Below are positions 1-5,676 of a stretch of DNA of 5,676 nt, one piece after another (the stretch's first letter is position 1; each line of letters starts with the position of its first letter). Source of the DNA: Candidatus Blautia equi (GTDB taxonomy: Bacteria > Bacillota > Clostridia > Lachnospirales > Lachnospiraceae); assembly GCA_018064695.1 (NCBI GenBank), contig JAGHUU010000301.1, forward strand, positions 1-5,676, in the 5' to 3' direction. The notes beneath the pieces are model-generated. The model had not been told where the DNA came from, did no database searches, and was given only the letters and a program-made list of their open reading frames with translations. Position numbers and translations under genes: made by a program.

Positions 1-2231
1 GCCGTCCATTCCAGCCGCGTGACAACAGAAACGGTGAGGGTCGTCCACAGGGCGGTCGTCCAATGAATGGCAACGGACCACGTCCACAGGGCGGTCAGGG
101 ACGTCCGGACAACCGCGGAGAAGGCCGCGGATCACGTGATTTCCGCGACAGCCGTCCGGATATGCGCGATAAGGATGGAGATGTAAGAGAGAATCGCTTT
201 GGCGGAAACGGCCAGGGCGGCCGCGGCGGCAATCGCCAGGGCGGCAGAAGAAGCGAGGGCGATGTAGTATTCACCCCAGAGCTGACCAAGACCTCCAAAG
301 ACAGCAAGAGAGAGCGCGATCGCGAGAACAAGAACAAAGACAAAAAGAACAAAGATTTTGAAAATACCCAGAACAGCGGCAGAAGACCAAACCAGAACGG
401 CAAGAAGAGCGAGGTAAGACTGCCTAAGGCACTCCAGAAACCTGCTCCACAGCAGAAACAGGAAGAGAAGAAACCTGAGATCAAGGAGATCATCCTTCCT
501 GAGAAGATGACCATCCGCGAGCTGGCTGATGCCATGAAGATGCAGCCATCCGTGATCATCAAGAAGCTGTTCATGGAAGGAACCATGGCTACCGTTAACT
601 CTGAGATCGACTTTGAGAAGGCTCAGGAGATCGCTCTTGAGTACGATATCGTGGCAGAGCTTGAGGAGAAAGTAGATGTGATCGAGGAGCTCCTTAAGGA
701 GGAAGAAGAGGATGAGGGAGATATGATCTCCAGACCTCCTGTAGTCTGCGTTATGGGTCACGTTGACCACGGTAAAACTTCCCTTCTGGATGCCATCAGA
801 AATACAAACGTTACCAGAGGTGAGGCCGGCGGTATCACACAGCACATCGGTGCATCTGTTGTTACCATCAACGACCAGAACATCACCTTCCTTGATACCC
901 CTGGTCATGAGGCATTTACCGCTATGCGTATGCGTGGTGCAAACTCCACCGATATCGCTGTTCTTGTAGTAGCAGCCGATGACGGTGTAATGCCGCAGAC
1001 TGTAGAGGCGATCAGCCATGCTAAGGCAGCAGGTGTTGAGATCATCGTTGCCATCAACAAGATCGATAAACCAAGTGCAAACGTGGACCGTGTAAAACAG
1101 GAGCTCACCGAGTACGGCCTCATTGCTGAGGACTGGGGCGGCAGCACTGCTATGGTTCCTGTATCCGCACACACCGGAGAAGGTATCGACGACCTTCTGG
1201 AGATGGTTCTTCTTACCGCTGAGGTTTGTGAGCTTAAAGCTAATCCAAACCGTGAGGCACGTGGTCTTGTTATCGAGGCTAAGCTTGACAAAGGTAAAGG
1301 ACCTGTAGCTACCATTCTGATCCAGAAAGGTACCCTGCATCAGGGTGACTTTATCGCAGCAGGCGCATGCAGCGGTAAGGTTCGTGCTATGATGGATGAT
1401 AAGGGACGCCGCGTGAAAGAGGCAGGCCCATCCACACCTGTTGAGATCCTTGGTCTCAATGACGTTCCAAACGCAGGTGAGGTTCTGAAATCCTTCCACT
1501 CCGATAAAGAAGCAAAAGACTTTGCAGGTGCTTTCGTTTCCGAGAACAAGAACCGTCTTCTTGAGGAGACCAAAGCAAAACTGTCCCTGGATAACCTCTT
1601 TGACCAGATTCAGGCAAGCGATCTGAAAGAGCTTCCTCTGATCGTCAAAGCCGATGTACAGGGATCTGTAGAGGCAGTTAAACAGAGTCTTCTGAAGCTG
1701 TCCAACGAAGAAGTAGTGATCCGTGTGATCCACGGCGGCGTAGGTGCCATCAACGAGTCCGACGTAACTCTTGCTGCTACCTCCAACGCGATCAACATCG
1801 GATTTAACGTTCGTCCTGACGCCCTTGCTAAACAGCTGGCAGATCAGGAAAATGTAGACCTGAGACTGTACCGTGTCATCTACCAGGCAATCGAGGATAT
1901 CGAGGCTGCTATGAAGGGTATGCTGGATCCTGTATTCGAGGAGAAGATCATCGGTCATGCTGAGGTTCGTCAGACATTCAAGGCATCCGGCGTTGGTACC
2001 ATCGCAGGAAGCTACATCCTTGACGGTACCTTCCAGAGAAACTGCAAGGTTCGTATTACCCGTGAAGGCGACCAGATCTTTGAGGGTGCACTGGCATCCC
2101 TGAAGCGTTTCAAGGACGATGTAAAAGAAGTAAGAGCCGGATACGAGTGTGGTCTTGTATTTGACGGATTCAACGATGTCAAAGAGGAAGACCAGATCGA
2201 GGCTTATATTATGGTTGAGGTACCAAGGTAA
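1..2231 (+). CDS. infB: Translation initiation factor IF-2, 5'-truncated by the window edge
   Basis: IF2 is the cytoplasmic GTPase that positions fMet-tRNA on the 30S subunit and promotes 50S joining. The frame is open to the left edge (first full codon at 3), so the ATG at 63 is an internal Met and the true start lies outside. Numbering from that Met (722 residues): a disordered Arg/Gly/Asn-rich stretch (1-63); a Lys/Glu-rich linker (77-145); an IF2_N domain (about 147-200); an acidic linker (205-220); the G domain with G1 GHVDHGKT (232-239), G2 GGITQHIGA (256), G3 DTPGHEAF (278-285), G4 NKID (332-335) and G5 SAH (368-370); beta-barrel domain II (about 395-490); domain III (about 520-610); and the C-terminal initiator-tRNA-binding domain with NCKVR (Cys661) and GYECG (693-697). 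All core motifs are intact. It ends in TAA, 33 bases before rbfA. Identification is secure; only the N-terminus is unknown. Confidence 0.98.
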   Translation, partial: RPFQPRDNRNGEGRPQGGRPMNGNGPRPQGGQGRPDNRGEGRGSRDFRDSRPDMRDKDGDVRENRFGGNGQGGRGGNRQGGRRSEGDVVFTPELTKTSKDSKRERDRENKNKDKKNKDFENTQNSGRRPNQNGKKSEVRLPKALQKPAPQQKQEEKKPEIKEIILPEKMTIRELADAMKMQPSVIIKKLFMEGTMATVNSEIDFEKAQEIALEYDIVAELEEKVDVIEELLKEEEEDEGDMISRPPVVCVMGHVDHGKTSLLDAIRNTNVTRGEAGGITQHIGASVVTINDQNITFLDTPGHEAFTAMRMRGANSTDIAVLVVAADDGVMPQTVEAISHAKAAGVEIIVAINKIDKPSANVDRVKQELTEYGLIAEDWGGSTAMVPVSAHTGEGIDDLLEMVLLTAEVCELKANPNREARGLVIEAKLDKGKGPVATILIQKGTLHQGDFIAAGACSGKVRAMMDDKGRRVKEAGPSTPVEILGLNDVPNAGEVLKSFHSDKEAKDFAGAFVSENKNRLLEETKAKLSLDNLFDQIQASDLKELPLIVKADVQGSVEAVKQSLLKLSNEEVVIRVIHGGVGAINESDVTLAATSNAINIGFNVRPDALAKQLADQENVDLRLYRVIYQAIEDIEAAMKGMLDPVFEEKIIGHAEVRQTFKASGVGTIAGSYILDGTFQRNCKVRITREGDQIFEGALASLKRFKDDVKEVRAGYECGLVFDGFNDVKEEDQIEAYIMVEVPR
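42..96 (+). repeat. In-frame 16-bp direct repeat in the IF2 Arg/Gly-rich region
   Basis: The 16 bases CGTCCACAGGGCGGTC occur at 42-57 and again, identical, at 81-96. The period is 39 bases (13 codons), and both copies sit in the infB frame and encode Arg-Pro-Gln-Gly-Gly. The repeat lies in low-complexity coding sequence and probably reflects repeat expansion within a disordered segment. More units may lie to the left of the window. Confidence 0.85.
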
Positions 2232-2250
2232 TCCGCCGGTACCCTATAGT

Positions 2251-2257
2251 AGGAGAG
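2251..2257 (+). promoter_or_regulatory. Ribosome binding site of rbfA
   Basis: AGGAGAG lies in the infB-rbfA gap. Nine bases separate AGGAG from the ATG at 2265, which is good Firmicute spacing and supports that start. Confidence 0.85.
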
Positions 2258-2264
2258 AGACTGC

Positions 2265-2696
2265 ATGAGAAAAAACAGTATCAAGAATACCAGAATCAAT
2301 GGTGAGGTTCTGAAGGAGCTGAGCTCCATCATCAGAGGCGAGATCAAAGATCCCCGTATTCATCCCATGACATCTGTGATGTCCGTGGAAGTAGCTCCTG
2401 ATCTGAAAACCTGTAAGGCTTATATCAGTGTGCTTGGAAGCGCAGACGCGAAAAAAAGCACACTGCAGGGTCTGAACAGTGCCATGGGCTATATCAGAAG
2501 AGAACTGGCCCATAATCTGAATCTTCGAAATACTCCTGAGATCCGCTTTATCCTGGACGAATCCACAGAGTACGGCGTAAATATGTCCCGAATGATCGAT
2601 GAGGTTATCAGCAGAGACACCGCCAACCACGTGGATGACGAGGAAGAAGCAGTGGAGGGAATGGAAGATTCCTTTGAAGAAGAGGATGAGGAATGA
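2265..2696 (+). CDS. rbfA: 30S ribosome-binding factor A
   Basis: RbfA is a small KH-fold protein that binds the 30S subunit and assists late 16S rRNA maturation, including processing of the 5' end. The 143-residue product shows the family pattern: an N-terminal helix (RINGEVLKELSSIIRGEIKDPR, about 10-31, shown as RINGEVLKEL then SSIIRGEIKDPR), a beta strand region ending in KAYISVLG (51-58), the conserved YIRRELA (76-82) and the LRNTPEIRFILDES segment (87-100). The start follows a strong ribosome site. The unusual part is an acidic tail (124-143, 14 of 20 residues Asp or Glu), making the protein somewhat longer than the common 115-130 residues. The stop overlaps the nrnA start, implying translational coupling. 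Cold-shock regulation is known in some bacteria, but nothing here shows it. Confidence 0.96.
   Translation: MRKNSIKNTRINGEVLKELSSIIRGEIKDPRIHPMTSVMSVEVAPDLKTCKAYISVLGSADAKKSTLQGLNSAMGYIRRELAHNLNLRNTPEIRFILDESTEYGVNMSRMIDEVISRDTANHVDDEEEAVEGMEDSFEEEDEE
2681..2692 (+). promoter_or_regulatory. nrnA ribosome site embedded in the end of rbfA
   Basis: The purine run AGAGGATGAGGA ends directly before tandem ATG codons at 2693 and 2696. AGAGGA (2681-2686) is 6 bases from the first ATG and 9 from the second, while the closer GAGGA is too near to either for standard spacing. The 2696 start is therefore slightly favoured on spacing, although the difference is one Met. Confidence 0.65.
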
Positions 2697-3667
2697 TGAA
2701 TCATATCAGTGAGATACTGGAAGGTGTCCGCACCGTAGGTATTGCCGGTCACATCCATCCGGATGGTGACTGTGTGGGCTCCTGTATGGGACTTTATCTT
2801 TATCTCAAAAAGAATTATCCGGAGCTTCAGGCGGACATCTACCTGGAGCAGCCGGCTCCGATCTTCGGACATATTGCCTGCATCGATGAGATCCTGACTG
2901 AGGCCGGGGAGGAAAAAGAGTATGACCTTTTTGTCACCCTGGATGCCAGCTCACCGGACCGCATCGCAGTGGGCTTCCCGCATTTTCAGCGGGCAAAAAA
3001 GACAGTCTGCATCGATCATCACATCAGCAACACAGGTTTTGCCATGCTGAACCATGTGGAAGGCAAGGTTGGATCCGCCAGCGAGGTGCTTTATACCCTC
3101 CTGGATCCTGACAAAGTGGATGTGGAGATTGCAAAGGCTATCTATACCGGTATGATCCATGATACCGGTGTGTTCCAGTATTCATCCACCACCTCCCGCA
3201 CTTTACGTATTGCAGGAGAGCTGATGGATAAAGGCTTTGATTTTTCCAGGATCATTGATGAATCCTTTTATCAGAAGAGCTTTAAACAGACACTTGCCAT
3301 GGGTCTTGTGCTTGCCGACTGCAAGCTGTTCTTTGACGGCGGCTGCATTCTTGGCTGCATGACACTTGATCAGATGGAAGAGCACGGCATGGGCAGCAAG
3401 GATCTGGACGGCATTGTGAGCCAGATGCGCCTGACAAAGGGCGTGGAGGTTGCCGTTCTTCTCTATGAGATGGAAAAAGATGTTTTTAAGGCATCTTTAC
3501 GTTCTTCCGGAACCGTGGATGTGAGCAAGGTCTCTGTTTCCTTTGGCGGAGGCGGCCATGCAAAGGCAGCCGGCTGCACGCTTATGGGCGATATGGACAC
3601 TGTGGTACGTAATATCACAGAAGCTCTGGGGCCGCTCATTCTGGAAGCACAGGGAAGAGGAGTCTGA
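2693..3667 (+). CDS. nrnA: DHH/DHHA1 phosphoesterase, NrnA-type oligoribonuclease / pAp phosphatase
   Basis: NrnA-type proteins degrade 2-5-nucleotide RNAs and many also dephosphorylate pAp to AMP, using a two-metal centre. The 324-residue sequence has the expected N-terminal DHH domain: motif I GHIHPDGD (19-26, with His20, Asp24 and Asp26), motif II Asp84 in TLDASSPDR, motif III DHH (108-110) and motif IV Asp157 in GMIHDTGVF. The C-terminal DHHA1 domain carries the substrate-binding SFGGGGHAKAAGC (283-295). Length matches the family, and all metal ligands appear present. The start lies in an ATGATGA junction: ATG 2693 overlaps the rbfA stop by four bases, and ATG 2696 gives a one-base overlap and a protein one residue shorter. 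Position between rbfA and truB is a common Clostridia arrangement. Whether it acts mainly on nanoRNA, pAp or cyclic-dinucleotide products (pApA, pGpG) cannot be told from sequence. Confidence 0.92.
   Translation: MMNHISEILEGVRTVGIAGHIHPDGDCVGSCMGLYLYLKKNYPELQADIYLEQPAPIFGHIACIDEILTEAGEEKEYDLFVTLDASSPDRIAVGFPHFQRAKKTVCIDHHISNTGFAMLNHVEGKVGSASEVLYTLLDPDKVDVEIAKAIYTGMIHDTGVFQYSSTTSRTLRIAGELMDKGFDFSRIIDESFYQKSFKQTLAMGLVLADCKLFFDGGCILGCMTLDQMEEHGMGSKDLDGIVSQMRLTKGVEVAVLLYEMEKDVFKASLRSSGTVDVSKVSVSFGGGGHAKAAGCTLMGDMDTVVRNITEALGPLILEAQGRGV
3656..3662 (+). promoter_or_regulatory. truB ribosome site inside the 3' end of nrnA
   Basis: AGAGGAG overlaps the last nrnA codons. AGGAG is 10 bases from the ATG at 3673, which fixes the truB start and implies that ribosomes finishing nrnA reach the truB site. 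Confidence 0.8.
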
Positions 3668-3672
3668 AGCTT

Positions 3673-4569
3673 ATGGATGGAATACTGATCATCCGTAAGG
3701 AACAGGGCTTTACTTCTTTTGATGTGGTGGCAAAGCTTCGCGGCATTCTTCATATGAAGAAGATCGGTCACACGGGAACGCTGGATCCGGATGCGGAGGG
3801 CGTGCTTCCTGTAGCCATCGGGGCAGCTACCAGATTGGTGGATCTTTTCACAGAGAAACAGAAAACCTATGAGGCACTGCTTCACCTTGGTATCACCACA
3901 GATACCCAGGACATGTCCGGGGAAGTGCTTTCTGAAAAGGAAGTGACGGTTACCGAAGAACAGGTCTTTCAGGTGATCGAAAGTTTTCTGGGACCACAGG
4001 AACAGGTTCCGCCAATGTATTCCGCACTTAAGGTGAATGGAAAGAAGCTCTACGAGCTTGCCAGAGAGGGCAAGGTGGTGGAGCGAAAGGCCAGACCGGT
4101 GCATTTTTATGAAATTAAGGTTCTGGAGATGGATCTTCCAAAGGTCCGCTTTTCTGTGACCTGCAGCAAAGGTACTTATATCCGTACTCTTTGCAATGAT
4201 ATCGGTGAAAAGCTGGGCTGCGGCGGCTGCATGGAGCATCTGCTTAGGACCAGAACCGGAAGTTTTGAGCTTTCTGAGGCGGTTACGCTTTCAGAAGTGG
4301 AATGTGCGATGAAAGAGGGAAGGATCGAAGATATGATCCACAGTATCGATGAGGTTCTCTCGGAATACCCAAGAATCTGCTGTAAGCAGGAGGCCGACAG
4401 GCTTCTTTCAAACGGCAATCCTATTCCGGATACGCTTATGACGGAACAGGGAAAAGAGGGCTGGATTCGCATGTGTGCCAGCACGGGTGCTTTTGTGGGC
4501 ATCTATGAGTGGAATGGCAGAAAAGGTATGTATCATCCCGTTAAAATGTTTTATCCCGGAAATGCCTGA
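3673..4569 (+). CDS. truB: tRNA pseudouridine-55 synthase
   Basis: TruB isomerises U55 in the T loop of nearly all tRNAs and also acts as a tRNA-folding chaperone. The 298-residue product shows the TruB signatures: GFTSFDVV (12-19), the catalytic motif GHTGTLDPDAEGVLPVAIG (32-50) with nucleophile Asp38, KTYEA with Tyr66 (equivalent to the active-site Tyr next to the flipped base), the PPMYSALKVNGKKLYELAR block, SKGTYIRTLCNDIG, and LLRTRTGSF. The C-terminal part (about 240-298), ending in HPVKMFYP, resembles the PUA-like tail seen in Firmicute TruB. Full length, with no missing key residue. It starts 5 bases after nrnA. Its TGA stop is the loop of an inverted repeat that may limit read-through to ribF. 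Confidence 0.97.
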   Translation: MDGILIIRKEQGFTSFDVVAKLRGILHMKKIGHTGTLDPDAEGVLPVAIGAATRLVDLFTEKQKTYEALLHLGITTDTQDMSGEVLSEKEVTVTEEQVFQVIESFLGPQEQVPPMYSALKVNGKKLYELAREGKVVERKARPVHFYEIKVLEMDLPKVRFSVTCSKGTYIRTLCNDIGEKLGCGGCMEHLLRTRTGSFELSEAVTLSEVECAMKEGRIEDMIHSIDEVLSEYPRICCKQEADRLLSNGNPIPDTLMTEQGKEGWIRMCASTGAFVGIYEWNGRKGMYHPVKMFYPGNA

Positions 4570-4586
4570 GGCTTTTCCGGGGTTTT
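4554..4586 (+). terminator. Candidate weak terminator or attenuator spanning the truB stop codon
   Basis: CCCGGAAA (4555-4562) pairs with TTTCCGGG (4574-4581). After one T-T mismatch (4563/4573), GCC (4564-4566) pairs with GGC (4570-4572), leaving TGA (4567-4569), the truB stop, as a three-base loop. A T-G pair (4554/4582) can extend the stem. A run of only four T follows (4583-4586), then CCC. The stem is long and stable but the T run is short, so partial termination or an mRNA-processing or stability role is more likely than full termination. The stem is seen directly; function is inferred. Confidence 0.55.
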
Positions 4587-4592
4587 CCCTGT

Positions 4593-4599
4593 AGAGGTG
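4593..4599 (+). promoter_or_regulatory. Ribosome binding site of ribF
   Basis: AGAGGTG lies in the truB-ribF gap, with AGAGG seven bases before the ATG at 4605. It starts seven bases after the T run of the preceding hairpin, so ribF has its own site outside that stem. A second in-frame ATG at 4614 has weaker spacing. Confidence 0.75.
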
Positions 4600-4604
4600 T
4601 TTTC

Positions 4605-5495
4605 ATGGATTTTATGAGAGTGAACGGTGAATTCCCAGTCCTTTTGAACTGTGCGGTGACGCTTGGGAAGTTTGATGGGGTTCACAGAGGTCATAAAAAG
4701 CTGATCGATGCGATATTGAACAGAAAGTGCCTTGGAGAGAAGGCTGTGGTGGTGGCTTTTGTTTCGGGAAAGCCCGCCCTTCTGACTTCAGAGGAGAGGA
4801 TGCATTATCTTGAAGAGCTTGGAATCGATCTTCTCATCGAGTGCCCTCTGACACCGGAGTTCTGCGCAATTTCCGCGGAGGATTTTGTGAAGAGTATCCT
4901 TGTGGAGAAGCTGGATACCAGGTTTGTGGCTGTGGGTGAGGACTATATGTTCGGCCGCGGCAGAGCCGGGGATGTAAAGCTGCTTTCCCGCATGGGGGAG
5001 GAGTATGGATTTCTCACAGAGATCGTGGAGAAGGAGATGTACGGCGACCGGAAGGTGAGCAGTACATTTATAAGAGAAGAGCTGGCAGTGGGACATATGG
5101 AGATGGTGGAGTGCCTTCTTGGAAGGCCTTTTGTTGTGGAAGGCTTTGTGGAACACGGCCGCGGTATGGGAAAACGGGATTTTTTCCCTACGGCAAACCT
5201 TGTGCCAAGCCCCAATAAGCTTCTCCCGCCCAACGGCGTTTATGCTTCCAGAAGCTTTATCAAAGACCATGCAATGGAGGGCATCTCCAATATCGGCTAT
5301 AAGCCGACGGTAGGAGAAAACTTCGTGGGCCTTGAGACCTATCTCTTCAACTGCGAGGAAGAGCTTTACGGAGAATTCTGTAAAGTCCAGCTTCTGAAAT
5401 ACCAGAGACCGGAGAAAAAATTCGAAAGCTTCGAAGCCCTTAAAGAACAGATCTCTTCGGATATACAAGATGTAAAAATATTTTTTGCGAGATAA
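4605..5495 (+). CDS. ribF: Bifunctional riboflavin kinase / FAD synthetase
   Basis: RibF phosphorylates riboflavin to FMN (C-terminal domain) and adenylates FMN to FAD (N-terminal domain) in the cytoplasm. The 296-residue product has the nucleotidyltransferase motif GKFDGVHRGH (21-30), the GEDYMFGRGRAGD segment (111-123) and SSTFIRE (152-158). The kinase half has GRPF (173-176), PTAN (195-198), NGVYA (210-214), NIGYKPTVG (229-237) and the catalytic Glu244 in ETYLFN, and ends with the usual YQRPEKKF helix region. One oddity: the conserved FDPHP-like segment after the first beta-alpha unit reads FVSGKP (52-57), and the following loop is about 9-10 residues shorter than in typical RibF. The kinase half looks intact; the adenylyltransferase half may be altered. 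It is the last gene of the operon, followed at once by a strong terminator. No FMN riboswitch is visible upstream. Confidence 0.95.
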   Translation: MDFMRVNGEFPVLLNCAVTLGKFDGVHRGHKKLIDAILNRKCLGEKAVVVAFVSGKPALLTSEERMHYLEELGIDLLIECPLTPEFCAISAEDFVKSILVEKLDTRFVAVGEDYMFGRGRAGDVKLLSRMGEEYGFLTEIVEKEMYGDRKVSSTFIREELAVGHMEMVECLLGRPFVVEGFVEHGRGMGKRDFFPTANLVPSPNKLLPPNGVYASRSFIKDHAMEGISNIGYKPTVGENFVGLETYLFNCEEELYGEFCKVQLLKYQRPEKKFESFEALKEQISSDIQDVKIFFAR

Positions 5496-5498
5496 CAC

Positions 5499-5538
5499 AA
5501 TAGCATTTCAGGATATGCGTCCTGGGATGCTATTTTTT
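5499..5538 (+). terminator. Intrinsic terminator after ribF
   Basis: The arm AATAGCATTTCAGG (5499-5512) pairs with CCTGGGATGCTATT (5521-5534) in a 14-bp stem that includes two G-T pairs; the loop is eight bases. A run of six T (5533-5538) overlaps the stem base and follows it. It begins four bases after the ribF stop. The opposite strand lacks a T run after the stem, so it works for + strand transcription only and marks the operon end. Confidence 0.93.
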
Positions 5539-5540
5539 AT

Positions 5541-5676
5541 ACGGATGTCAATGTAAAGTACGAGTAAAAACTAAGCCTGAATTATTCATGAGTACTCGTC
5601 CTTAACAATCAGATTGGAAATGTACAGTTAAAAAACTGTTGTTCTTACAGATCCAGGTGTCATCCCTGAAAAATGG
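5541..5676. other. AT-rich non-coding tail, no gene supported
   Basis: These 136 bases are about 36% G+C by hand count, clearly lower than the operon. No frame on either strand gives a start with a ribosome site or a recognisable protein. Short open stretches run off the right edge on both strands but are not distinguishable from chance. Visible structure consists of two small dyads: ACGAGTA/TACTCGT (5560-5566 and 5593-5599), and ACAGTT-AAAA-AACTGT (5624-5639). No convincing -35/-10 pair was found. Confidence 0.6.

Noticed and set aside
63..65. ATG at 63 as the start of infB
   Set aside because: The frame stays open to the left edge with the same Arg/Gly/Pro composition, and there is no ribosome site before 63, so this is an internal Met.
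132..1958. A 608-codon open frame on the - strand opposite infB
   Set aside because: It runs codon-on-codon with infB, so its stops would come only from infB TTA, CTA and TCA codons, which infB avoids here. No ribosome site or recognisable protein; it is a by-product of codon bias over a secure infB gene.
3463..4239. A 258-codon open frame on the - strand across nrnA and truB
   Set aside because: It spans the junction of two secure + strand genes, has no recognisable motifs, and is in codon register with truB.
4570..4604. FMN riboswitch before ribF
   Set aside because: The gap is only 35 bases, far too short for the FMN aptamer, and the visible structure is a simple hairpin.
4788..5498. A 236-codon open frame on the - strand opposite ribF
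   Set aside because: Same codon-on-codon register with ribF and no family features; explained by ribF codon usage.
5614..5643. Promoter for a downstream gene, using TTGGAA or TTAACA as -35
   Set aside because: No TATAAT-like hexamer at 16-18 bases from either candidate.
5602..5676. Possible C-terminus of a - strand gene entering from the right (24 open codons ending at a TAA)
   Set aside because: Too short to separate from chance, no recognised family; a second - strand frame is also open for 15 codons, which shows how weak the signal is.
5606..5676. Open + strand frame running off the right edge
   Set aside because: No ribosome site and only a TTG as a potential start; no family resemblance, and it is not the start of rpsO.

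Overview
The window holds the 3' part of a conserved bacterial translation and ribosome-maturation operon, all on the + strand: infB (5' end outside the window), rbfA, a DHH/DHHA1 phosphoesterase of the NrnA type, truB and ribF. An intrinsic terminator and about 140 bases of AT-richer non-coding DNA follow. Gene order, tight spacing and purine-rich Shine-Dalgarno sequences (AGGAG type) point to a Firmicute. The infB-rbfA-nrnA-truB-ribF order, the near-balanced base composition, and the long Arg/Gly-rich IF2 N-terminus suggest a gut-type Clostridia, most likely Lachnospiraceae. That placement is an inference from style and family knowledge, not a database match.

Layout. Positions 1-2231 are infB, open to the left edge. 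A 33-base gap with a good ribosome site leads to rbfA (2265-2696). The rbfA stop overlaps the nrnA start (2693-3667) in an ATGATGA junction. Five bases separate nrnA from truB (3673-4569), whose ribosome site lies inside the end of nrnA. A 35-base gap leads to ribF (4605-5495). The truB stop codon forms the loop of a strong inverted repeat followed by a short T run, so the truB-ribF junction may be a partial terminator. A clear terminator (5499-5538) closes the unit. No gene can be supported in 5541-5676; rpsO and pnp, which often follow ribF in Firmicutes, are not seen.

Functionally, IF2 places initiator tRNA on the ribosome, RbfA matures the 30S subunit, TruB makes the T-loop pseudouridine (position 55) of tRNA, NrnA-type enzymes degrade very short RNAs and/or pAp, and RibF makes FMN and FAD. 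The first four share RNA and translation themes; RibF is the usual metabolic passenger.

I found no new multi-gene system. The points most worth checking are the stop-codon-in-loop hairpin between truB and ribF, an atypical flavin-adenylylation loop in RibF, a possible internal start in infB just before the G domain, and the acidic RbfA tail whose codons also supply the nrnA ribosome site.
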